This document shows, one piece after another, positions 57,323 through 64,000 of a stretch of DNA of 64,000 nucleotides; the stretch's first letter is position 1; each line of letters begins with the position of its first letter. Below the pieces are notes generated by a model. It did no database searches. It worked only from the letters and a program-made list of their open reading frames with translations, and was not told the origin of the DNA. Origin of the DNA: JACVRW01 sp963765135 (GTDB lineage Bacteria; Actinomycetota; Thermoleophilia; Solirubrobacterales; Thermoleophilaceae); the NCBI GenBank assembly GCA_963765135.1, contig CAVXUX010000008.1:248001-312000 (forward strand). The letters run 5' to 3'. The translations under genes and the position numbers were made by a program.

Positions 57323-58837
57323 ATGAGCGAGAACCTGGCCCGGATCCTCACGGATACGGCGGCTGAGCACGGCGACCGAACTGCCTTCAAGCTCGACGAC
57401 ATCGAGCTGACCTACGCGGCGTTGGACGAGTCGAGCGCTCGCATCGCGGCGCTGCTCGAGGAGAAGGGGGTCGGCCTCGGCGACCGCGTCGGCCTGATGC
57501 TGCCGAACGTGCCCTACTTCCCCGCGATCTACTACGGGATCCTGCGCGCCGGCGCCGTGGTGGTCCCGATGAACGTCCTGCTCAAGGCCCGTGAGGTCAC
57601 CTTCTACCTCCAGGACCCGGGCGCCAAGGTCGTGTTCGCCTGGCACGACTTCGCCGACGCCGCCGAGGACGGCGCGGCACAGGCCGGCACCGAGCTGATC
57701 TCGGTCAAGCCGGGCGAGTTCGAGAAGCTCGTCCTCTCCCACGAGCCTCAGCGCGAGGTCGCCGAGCGGGCCGACAGCGACACCGCGGTGATCCTCTACA
57801 CGAGTGGCACCACCGGCAAGCCGAAGGGCGCAGAGCTCACCCACGCCAACCTCGTGCGCAACTGCGGCGTGGTGGGCGAATTCGCGGAGTTCGGCGAGGG
57901 CGAGGTGCTGCTCGGAGCGCTGCCGCTGTTCCACTCGTTCGGCCAGACCTGCACGATGAACGGCGCGGTCTGCAGCGGCGCCACGGTCACGATGCTGCCC
58001 CGCTTCGACCCCGAGAAGGCTCTCGAGATCATCGAGCGCGACCGCGTCACGGTGTTCCAGGGCGTTCCGACGATGTACAACGCCCTGCTGCACGCCGAGC
58101 GAGCCGACTCCACCGACGCCTCCTGCCTGAGGCTCTGCATGTCCGGCGGCGCGGCGATCCCGGTCGAGCTGATCCGCGCCTTCGAGGAGAAGTTCGGCTG
58201 CGCGATCCTGGAGGGCTACGGCCTCTCGGAGACCTCGCCGGTGGCCTCCTTCAACCAGCCCGACAAGCCCCGCAAGGCGGGCTCGATCGGCACCCCGATC
58301 GAGGGCGTCGAGATGCAGGTCTGGGACGACGACGGCAACGAGGTCGCGCAGGGCGAGGTCGGCGAGATCGTGATCCGCGGCCACAACGTGATGAAGGGCT
58401 ACTGGGACCGCCCGGAGGCGACCGGCGAGGCGATCGACGCCGACGGCTGGTTCAAGTCCGGCGACATGGCCAAGGTCGACGAGGACGGCTTCTTCTTCAT
58501 CGTCGACCGCAAGAAGGACCTGATCATCCGCGGCGGCTACAACGTCTACCCGCGCGAGATCGAGGAGGTGCTCTACGAGCACCCGGCCGTCCAGGAGGCG
58601 GCCGTGGTCGCCGTGCCCGACGAGGCGCTCGGCGAGGAGGTCGGGGCGGCGGTGGTCCTCTGCAAGGGCGAGTCGGTCGGCGCCGACGAGCTGAGGGCCT
58701 GGATCAAGGAGCAGGTGGCGGCGTACAAGTACCCGCGCAAGATCTGGTTCCTCGACGAGCTGCCGAAGGGCCCGACCGGCAAGATCCTCAAGCGCGAGAT
58801 CGAGGTGCCGGAGCAGGTGGCCGCGGCGTCCAGCTAG
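57323..58837 (+). CDS. Long-chain fatty acid/acyl-CoA ligase (ANL family)
   Basis: 504 residues from ATG 57323 (GAGGGGGAG upstream). P-loop VILYTSGTTGKPKGAELTH, acyl-pocket VFQGVPTMYNALL, AMP-binding GYGLSETSPVASFN, hinge GWFKSGDMAKVDEDGFFFIVDRKKDLIIRGGYNVYPREIEE and catalytic Lys in PKGPTGKILKREIE. It activates a carboxylic acid with ATP and CoA. Chain length cannot be read. A single gene; its stop shares CTAG with the convergent flavoprotein gene. Confidence 0.92.
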   Translation: MSENLARILTDTAAEHGDRTAFKLDDIELTYAALDESSARIAALLEEKGVGLGDRVGLMLPNVPYFPAIYYGILRAGAVVVPMNVLLKAREVTFYLQDPGAKVVFAWHDFADAAEDGAAQAGTELISVKPGEFEKLVLSHEPQREVAERADSDTAVILYTSGTTGKPKGAELTHANLVRNCGVVGEFAEFGEGEVLLGALPLFHSFGQTCTMNGAVCSGATVTMLPRFDPEKALEIIERDRVTVFQGVPTMYNALLHAERADSTDASCLRLCMSGGAAIPVELIRAFEEKFGCAILEGYGLSETSPVASFNQPDKPRKAGSIGTPIEGVEMQVWDDDGNEVAQGEVGEIVIRGHNVMKGYWDRPEATGEAIDADGWFKSGDMAKVDEDGFFFIVDRKKDLIIRGGYNVYPREIEEVLYEHPAVQEAAVVAVPDEALGEEVGAAVVLCKGESVGADELRAWIKEQVAAYKYPRKIWFLDELPKGPTGKILKREIEVPEQVAAASS

Positions 58838-59796
58838 ATCAGGTCCAGCGCCACTGCCTGCGCCACGCGCGAGCCGGAGCCGATCGCGTTCGCGACCGAG
58901 CGCAGCCGCTCGGTCGCCGCATCCCCGGCGGCGTAGACGCCCGGCATGTCCGTGCGGCCGTCGGCGTCGGTGACGATCGTTCCGCCCGCGCTCAGCTCGC
59001 ACCCGAACGCCTCGGCGATGCCGTTCGGCTGGCCGCGGTGGGTGCGCACGAACATGGCGTCGCGCTGCTCGGCGGGGCCGTCCACGAACTCGATCCGGTG
59101 GAGCCAACCCTCGCTGCCGACCACCTCGCGGATCCGCTCCTCGCGCACCCGCACTCCGGCGCGCTCGAGCGCCGCGCGCTCGCCGTTCAGGCGCGCGGGG
59201 CCGTCGGTGAGCAGCACGACGTCGCTGCTCCACTCCGACACCACCAGCGCCGAGCGAGCCGCCTCCGGGCCGGAGCCGTGCACGGCCAGCGACAGGTCGC
59301 GCACCTCCCAGCCGTCGCAGAAGGGACAGTGGAAGATCGAGCGACCCCAGAGACCCTCGACGCCGGGCAGCGGCGGCGGGTCGTAGCGCAGCCCGTGCGC
59401 CAGCACGAGCGCTCGCGTCTGCACGGCCTGCCCGCCCTCGAGCTTCACGCCGAAACCGTCGGTGAGCGACGTGGCGTCGAGCACCGCGCCGTCGCGGACC
59501 TCGACGTTGGGGAAGCCCGCGAGCTGCTCGCGGCCGGCGCGGCGCAGGTCGGCGGGAACCACTCCGGTCTGGGCCAGCAGCCCGCCGATCCCGTTGGAGG
59601 CGGCGTTGGCGGGACGGCCGGTATCGAGCACCAGCACCCGCCGGCGCGCCCGGCCGAGCACCAGGGCGGCGCTCAGGCCGGCGGGGCCACCGCCGACGAT
59701 GACCGCGTCGACCACCGGCACGCGCGCGGGGCGCGAATGGGTGTGACCACGGCGCCGTCCGGCGGCGGGGGCATATGCGGGGGATGAAGTGCTCAT
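58834..59796 (-). CDS. Thioredoxin-reductase-like FAD/NAD(P) flavoprotein
   Basis: About 320 residues from ATG 59796 (a GTG near 59724, VPVVDAVIVGGG, is an alternative without the flexible 24-residue tail). FAD fold VDAVIVGGGPAGLSAALVLGRARRRVLVLD, redox CPFC (IFHCPFCDGWEVRD), NAD(P) fold with GSGPEAARSALVVSEW, and the FAD-closing GVYAAGDAATE. TrxR-like proteins with CPFCDGWE occur singly in actinobacteria; the partner disulfide protein is not nearby. Confidence 0.85.
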   Translation of the reverse strand: MSTSSPAYAPAAGRRRGHTHSRPARVPVVDAVIVGGGPAGLSAALVLGRARRRVLVLDTGRPANAASNGIGGLLAQTGVVPADLRRAGREQLAGFPNVEVRDGAVLDATSLTDGFGVKLEGGQAVQTRALVLAHGLRYDPPPLPGVEGLWGRSIFHCPFCDGWEVRDLSLAVHGSGPEAARSALVVSEWSSDVVLLTDGPARLNGERAALERAGVRVREERIREVVGSEGWLHRIEFVDGPAEQRDAMFVRTHRGQPNGIAEAFGCELSAGGTIVTDADGRTDMPGVYAAGDAATERLRSVANAIGSGSRVAQAVALDLI

Positions 59797-59908
59797 TTGG
59801 TAGGTAAGACCCGGTCGGTGCCGGGAACTCATCGGCCGCACCGAATAGTGCGCGACTCGGAGAAACCTTTCCGTGACAAGCGCCACGCTTGCGGTCGAGA
59901 CCGGGCGA

Positions 59909-60307
59909 TTACAGCCAGGTGATGCCGTACCGCTCGGAGGCCGTGGCGTAGGCCTCGGGCCCGAGCGTCCCAGCGGTGTCGGCCGCGGCCAGCTCGCGGA
60001 AGAAGCCGTCGAGCCCACCGGGCGTAGTTACGACCAAGAGGCGTCCCTCGCCGGGCACGACGCGACGCTGCGAGTGGGGAATGCCGCGCGGGGCGAAGAC
60101 CGACTCCCCGGGGCCGATCCGGTGCTCCTCGCCGTCCAGCTCGATCACGTGGTCGCCCTCGAGGCTGACGAACAACTCGTCCTCGCGCTCGTGGACGTGG
60201 CGGGGAGTGTCGACCATCGGCGGCACCTCCTCCAGCACGCAGATGTCGGGGGTCGACACCCGAATCAGGATGTTCACGTCGCCGAATCGCAGCCGCTCGC
60301 CATCCAC
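59909..60307 (-). CDS. Small cupin protein
   Basis: 132 residues from GTG 60307. One cupin domain: RHVHEREDELFVSLEGDHVIELDGEEHRIGPG (HxH...E) and FAPRGIPHSQRRV (second His). Probably a metal-dependent dioxygenase or sugar-binding type; substrate unknown. Divergent from the sulfatase-fold gene, start codons 25 bp apart. Confidence 0.82.
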   Translation of the reverse strand: MDGERLRFGDVNILIRVSTPDICVLEEVPPMVDTPRHVHEREDELFVSLEGDHVIELDGEEHRIGPGESVFAPRGIPHSQRRVVPGEGRLLVVTTPGGLDGFFRELAAADTAGTLGPEAYATASERYGITWL

Positions 60308-60313
60308 GACTCG

Positions 60314-60320
60314 TACTCTA
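60314..60320. promoter_or_regulatory. Symmetric -10 element in 25-bp divergent gap
   Basis: TACTCTA gives TACTCT on the plus strand, 13 nt before GTG 60333, and TAGAGT on the minus strand, 7 nt before GTG 60307. Same architecture as at 35818-35824. Confidence 0.4.
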
Positions 60321-60332
60321 GGCTCCCCGCCC

Positions 60333-61862
60333 GTGGCGCTGACTCGCAGAGGACTCTTTGGCGCGGGCGCGGCCGGGGCTGCCGGCCTCGGGCTGGCCGC
60401 CTGCGGCGACGACTACTTCGAGCCGGCCACGCGCCACGCGAAGGACGCGCCCAACGCGCTGATGCTGATCACGGATTCCACGCGCTGGGACTTCATCCAC
60501 GCGAACAACGCGGCCAGCCTCGCCAAGACGCCCAACATCGACGCGCTCTACAAGGACTCGCTGTCGTTCTCGATGGCGGTGCCCGAGGCGATGCCGACCG
60601 GCCCGGCGCGCCGAGCACTGCTCACCGGCGTGCGCTCGTTCCCCTACCGCAACTACGTGCCGACCCAGGGCCTGCCGGTCGGTCCCGGTTGGATCCCGAT
60701 CCCCGACACCTACCCGATCGTCACCGAGGTGGCCGGCGAGGCCGGCATCGAGACGGGCTACTGCACCGACAACCCGTTCCTGATCGGCCCGCGCTTCGCC
60801 AACTTCCGGCGCACCGTCGACTGGATCAAGCCGAGCTTCTCGCAGGGCGCCTACCGCTTCCTCAACAAGCCGTTCAAGCGGCCCGCCACGCGCAGCCAGA
60901 TCGAGCGCTACCTGCTGCCGGAGCTGTCGGACAGCGTCGAGGTCGGCCGCCTGCGCTCGATGGTCGGCTGGAACTCGATCTACCGCGACAACGAGCGCCA
61001 GTACCCGACCGCGCGCGTTGTGCGGGCCGGCATCAACATGATCGACGACCTCAAGAAGCGTCGCCCGTTCTACCTCGGCGTCGACGCCTTCGACCCCCAC
61101 GAGCCGTTCGACGCCCCGCGCGTGTACCAGCTCGCGGCGGGCAGCCCCAAGGGCATCGAGACCTCCGAGGGCATCAGCCCGATCCAGCCGTTCGAGACGC
61201 CCTACTCGTGGGTGGTGCACGTGGACCTCGACGACGACAGCATCCAGCGCGTGCGCGAGCTGTACGCGGCCGAGATCACGTTCATCGACGAGTGGATCGG
61301 GCGGCTGATGAACAAGCTCGCCGACGAGAAGCTGCTCGACGAGACCGTCATCTACTACATGTCCGACCACGGCCTGACGCTGGGCGAGGGCGGCGTGATG
61401 GGCAAGGACGGCGCGCGCGCCCAGTGGCACATCTACCACGTGCCGGCGCTGATCCGGCACCCTGAGGGCAAGCTCGCCGGCCAGAGCAGCGACTACTTCG
61501 CTTCCACGCACGACGTGTCGCGCACGCTGCTCTCGTTCATGGGCGTGCGGGCACCGGGGATGATGGAGGGCGAGGACCTGTCGGTGCTGTTCGAGGGCCG
61601 CGAGCCGCCGGGCCGCCCGTACTTCACGTCGTGCTACGACAACTACCTGCTCTGCGGGGACCGCGACTGGTTCCTGCTGTCCGACAGCGAGGGCCGGCGC
61701 AAGCGCCTGTACGACAAGCGCAACGACCCGAAAGAGACGCACGACGTCGCCGCCGAGCACCCCGAGATCGTCGACCGGCTCTGGAAGGTGCTGGAGGACG
61801 AGGCCGGCGGCACCCTGCCGCAGTTCGGCTCGTCCGGGGCGCGGGCGGTGATCGGGGGGTGA
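60333..61862 (+). CDS. Tat-exported sulfatase-fold hydrolase with Thr at the nucleophile site
   Basis: 509 residues from GTG 60333. Tat signal TRRGLFGAGAAGAAGLGLAAC with lipobox LAAC. Alkaline-phosphatase-superfamily fold: metal Asp48 in LMLITDSTRWD, C-terminal SDHG (Asp345, His346) with LTLGEGGVMGKDG, DPHEPFD, and HDVSRTLLSF. The sulfatase nucleophile position (C/SxPxR) reads Thr89-Gly-Pro-Ala-Arg in MPTGPARRALLTG, so no formylglycine can form. Threonine is the nucleophile in nucleotide pyrophosphatase/phosphodiesterase members, so phosphodiester rather than sulfate-ester cleavage is the better guess. First gene of an operon with a degenerate paralogue. Confidence 0.8.
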   Translation: MALTRRGLFGAGAAGAAGLGLAACGDDYFEPATRHAKDAPNALMLITDSTRWDFIHANNAASLAKTPNIDALYKDSLSFSMAVPEAMPTGPARRALLTGVRSFPYRNYVPTQGLPVGPGWIPIPDTYPIVTEVAGEAGIETGYCTDNPFLIGPRFANFRRTVDWIKPSFSQGAYRFLNKPFKRPATRSQIERYLLPELSDSVEVGRLRSMVGWNSIYRDNERQYPTARVVRAGINMIDDLKKRRPFYLGVDAFDPHEPFDAPRVYQLAAGSPKGIETSEGISPIQPFETPYSWVVHVDLDDDSIQRVRELYAAEITFIDEWIGRLMNKLADEKLLDETVIYYMSDHGLTLGEGGVMGKDGARAQWHIYHVPALIRHPEGKLAGQSSDYFASTHDVSRTLLSFMGVRAPGMMEGEDLSVLFEGREPPGRPYFTSCYDNYLLCGDRDWFLLSDSEGRRKRLYDKRNDPKETHDVAAEHPEIVDRLWKVLEDEAGGTLPQFGSSGARAVIGG

Positions 61863-63391
61863 CGCTCACCCGCCGCTCGCTGCTGCGCCGGGGCGGCGCC
61901 ACGGGGCTGGTCGCGGCGATGGCCGGTCCGGCCGCGGCCGCGCGGGCGGACAGGTTCGGCGGCGAGCCCGGGGCGAGCGCGATGCTCGTCGTCCTCCCGC
62001 TGATCCGCTCGGACTACGTGAAGGCGTTCAAGGGCCCCTCGGGCACCGACACGCCGAACCTCGATGAGCTGACCGGCAAGTCGCTGCGCTTCGACCGCGT
62101 CGTGCCGGAGTGCATGCCCGCGCTGCCGGTGCGGCGGACGCTCGTGACCGGCATGCGCTCGTACCCGTTCCGGATGTGGAAGCGCACCGACGGGATGCCG
62201 GACGTGCCCGGCTACTGCCCCGTGTGGGACTGGCAGCCGGTGGTGACCGAGACGATGCGCCTGCGCGGCGTCAAGACGAGCTACGTCACCGACAACCCGA
62301 TCATCGACGGGCCGCGCTTCCCGGACGTGGTGCGGCCGGGCGGCACGCCCGAGGGCGCGTCCACCGGGAGCGGGCTGAAGGCGGAGATCGCCGCGATCAA
62401 GCGCCAGTCGGCGGCGGCGGCGCGCACCTTCCGCGCCGGCATCGCCGAGCTGCGCAAGCTCGAGCGCGGCGACCCCTACTTCCTCGCGATCGACCCGTTC
62501 GACCCCGTTGACGCCGCCGAGGCGCCGCCGATCTACGTGAAGCCGGGCGAGGTCGACAAGGAGGGCATCGGGCCGATGAACGACCGGCTCGTGGAGCTGA
62601 AGTTCTCCGGCGGCGACGTCGACGAGCTGCGCGACGCCTACCGGCAGCACGTCAATCACGTGGACGAGTGGCTCGGCCGGCTGATGGACGTCGTCCCCGA
62701 CGACGTGTTCCTGTTCGTGCTCGGCGACACCGGCATCGCGCTCGGCGAGCACGACTACGCCGGGCGGGGCACGCCGACGTCGCACCGGCTCTCCTACGAG
62801 ATCCCGTACCTGATCCGCCACCCGCGCGGCGAGAAGGCCGGCGACGACATCGACTGGTACGCCACGACCCACGACGTGGCCCCGACGCTGCTGTCCTCGA
62901 TGGGCCTCACGATCCCCGGGAAGATGCGCGGGGAGGACCTGACGCAGCTGTTCGACGGCGTCGACGAGGAGGACATGCCCGACCGGCCCTTCTCGATCAC
63001 CTGCAGCGGCTCGCTGATCATGGTGCGCGACAAGCGCTGGCTGATGGTCGCCGACCGCGAGGAGATGGAGCGGCGCCTCTACGACGACGACGAGGAAGCC
63101 GACGACGACGACAAGCGCTACGACGACGTGGCCAACGACGAGCCCGGGGTGCTGACCGACATGTCGATGGCGGCCCTGACCGTCGCGGGCGGCACGCTGC
63201 CCGAGTTCGGCCCCGAGGGGGCGCTGCGGCCCACGCGCCAGCGCGGCGACGACGACACCGACGACGACGGCATCCCGAACGACTGGGACGCGGTCGACAA
63301 CGAGGACCCGGACGACGACGACGAGCCCAGCGACCTCAAGTTCGACGGCCGCGACCCCGAGAACCGCAAGGCCGGGACGATCGGGCCGTGA
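61859..63391 (+). CDS. Exported sulfatase-fold paralogue, likely catalytically inactive
   Basis: 510 residues from GTG 61859. Tat-like signal TRRSLLRRGGATGLVAAMAG. Same scaffold as its neighbour (IDPFDP, VDEWLGRLMD, ALGEHDYAGRG, YATTHDVAPTLLSSMGL), but all three catalytic markers are lost: the N-terminal metal Asp becomes Pro (VVLPLIRSDY), the nucleophile is Ala88 (MPALPVRRTLVTG), and SDHG is GDTG (290-293). A unique C-terminal tail of ~60 residues is Asp-rich (DDDTDDDGIPNDWDAVDNED) like calcium-binding thrombospondin type 3 repeats. Confidence 0.78.
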   Translation: MTLTRRSLLRRGGATGLVAAMAGPAAAARADRFGGEPGASAMLVVLPLIRSDYVKAFKGPSGTDTPNLDELTGKSLRFDRVVPECMPALPVRRTLVTGMRSYPFRMWKRTDGMPDVPGYCPVWDWQPVVTETMRLRGVKTSYVTDNPIIDGPRFPDVVRPGGTPEGASTGSGLKAEIAAIKRQSAAAARTFRAGIAELRKLERGDPYFLAIDPFDPVDAAEAPPIYVKPGEVDKEGIGPMNDRLVELKFSGGDVDELRDAYRQHVNHVDEWLGRLMDVVPDDVFLFVLGDTGIALGEHDYAGRGTPTSHRLSYEIPYLIRHPRGEKAGDDIDWYATTHDVAPTLLSSMGLTIPGKMRGEDLTQLFDGVDEEDMPDRPFSITCSGSLIMVRDKRWLMVADREEMERRLYDDDEEADDDDKRYDDVANDEPGVLTDMSMAALTVAGGTLPEFGPEGALRPTRQRGDDDTDDDGIPNDWDAVDNEDPDDDDEPSDLKFDGRDPENRKAGTIGP

Positions 63392-64000
63392 GCGAGGCCG
63401 TCGCCGACACCCGCCAGAACCCCTCCGCCGAGTTCCTCTACGCGAACAAGTGGCGGATCTTCGGCGTGATGATGATCGGCTGGGCGATGTCCCTGCTGGA
63501 CATCGCAATCGTGAACATCGCGATCCCGACGCTCGAGACCGAGATGTCGACCGACGTGGCCACGGTCACCTGGGTCATCAACGCCTACAACATCACGTTC
63601 GCGATCCTGCTCGTCTCGATGGGTCGCCTGGCCGATCAGTTCGGCCGCAAGCGCTTCTTCATCATCGGCCTCACGGTCTTCACGATCGGCTCGGCGCTGT
63701 GCGCCACGGCTTGGTCGGTCGAGTGGCTGGTCATCTTCAGGGTCATCCAGGGCGCCGGCGCCGGCATCCTCGCGCCGCTCGGGTTCGCGATGACCGTGCT
63801 GGTCTTCCCCCCCGAGCAGCGCGGCCGCGGGCTGGCGCTGATCGCGGTGATCGCGCTCGTGTCATCGGCGCTCGGGCCGGTCCTCGGCGGTGTGCTGGTC
63901 GAGGTGGCGAGCTGGCATTGGATCTTCCTGATCAACGTCCCCTTCGGCGTGCTCGGCGTAGTGATGTGCCTGCGCTGGTGGCCCGAGACCTGGGACCTGA
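63388..64000 (+). CDS. DHA2-type MFS transporter (3' end outside window)
   Basis: The first 204 codons from GTG 63388, overlapping the stop of the preceding gene by 4 bp (GTGA). TM1 IGWAMSLLDIAIVNIAIPTLETEM, motif A GRLADQFGRKRFFIIG, motif C-like LGPVLGGVLVEVASWHWIFLINV identify a 14-TM drug:proton antiporter. Co-transcribed with the sulfatase-fold pair, suggesting it exports something handled by it. Confidence 0.88.
   Translation, partial: MSEAVADTRQNPSAEFLYANKWRIFGVMMIGWAMSLLDIAIVNIAIPTLETEMSTDVATVTWVINAYNITFAILLVSMGRLADQFGRKRFFIIGLTVFTIGSALCATAWSVEWLVIFRVIQGAGAGILAPLGFAMTVLVFPPEQRGRGLALIAVIALVSSALGPVLGGVLVEVASWHWIFLINVPFGVLGVVMCLRWWPETWDL

Noticed and set aside
56021..59233. A 1070-codon open frame on the minus strand opposite nuoN and the acyl-CoA ligase
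   Set aside because: It runs antisense to well-supported genes, reads as low-complexity Arg/Gly/Ala/Asp, and has no domains; long antisense frames are expected in GC-rich DNA.
60333..61862. True arylsulfatase
   Set aside because: The formylglycine-forming Cys/Ser is replaced by Thr89, so I prefer a phosphodiesterase-like or unknown activity.

Overview
The window is GC-rich, densely coded bacterial DNA with many GTG/TTG starts, ATGA/GTGA start-stop overlaps and F420-family, mycobacterial-like and actinobacterial protein types. I infer an actinobacterium, most plausibly Thermoleophilia/Solirubrobacterales. That placement rests on gene style and content; no 16S gene is present.

Layout. (1) About 1-21.1 kb is loosely packed and accessory-looking: a GH15 glucoamylase-like enzyme, a coiled-coil protein, a decayed cupin gene, an MFS exporter fused to a MarR-like domain, two orphan small proteins, a PD40/TolB-like secreted protein, an epoxide-hydrolase-like enzyme, a NarL-type two-component system divergent from an ABC-2 exporter, an alpha/beta hydrolase, a TetR-SDR-hydrolase-quinone reductase cluster and a type II NADH dehydrogenase. 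Its spacers carry copies of a structured, MITE-like repeat that I do not see elsewhere in the window. (2) At 21.18 kb a tRNA-Arg(ACG) gene has its 3' end facing this region, the usual geometry of an island boundary. (3) About 21.3-42.4 kb is compact: an orphan YidC with an MFS gene and divergent ArsR, an X-Pro dipeptidase/CocE-type hydrolase, LLM oxidoreductase, dinB, cupin, tRNA-Ser(GCT), an ECF sigma-ogt pair, an intradiol dioxygenase-like lipoprotein, an L,D-transpeptidase with an N-terminal sigma4-like HTH, tRNA-Ser(TGA), a DAO-type oxidase, GNAT, serS, a cytochrome c lipoprotein divergent from a cupredoxin lipoprotein, an RsbW-like kinase, and a DUF4331-TPR-NicO-NicO cluster. (4) 42.4-57.2 kb is a complete 14-gene nuoA-N operon (respiratory complex I). 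(5) 57.3-64 kb has an acyl-CoA ligase, a thioredoxin-reductase-like flavoprotein, a cupin and a tandem pair of sulfatase-fold proteins running into an MFS exporter cut by the window end.

How it fits together. Complex I and Ndh-2 both feed quinone; the cytochrome c and cupredoxin lipoproteins are candidate extracytoplasmic electron carriers. Several regulator-target pairs are visible with operators (TetR/SDR, ArsR/MFS). Translational coupling is pervasive in nuo, sigma-ogt, serS-GNAT and the sulfatase-fold operon.

Caution. About 30 single-base frame disruptions occur in otherwise intact genes, including essential ones (serS, nuoC/G/L/N). All but one (serS near 35140, which can also be read as two +1s) read as +1 on the coding strand. 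I treat them as probable sequence errors and give whole-gene coordinates across them. The most interesting observations are the bidirectional symmetric -10 elements between start codons 24-25 bp apart, the enzyme/pseudo-enzyme sulfatase-fold pair, the HTH-transpeptidase fusion, the MITE-like repeat family and the recurring CTAG shared-stop convergent overlaps.
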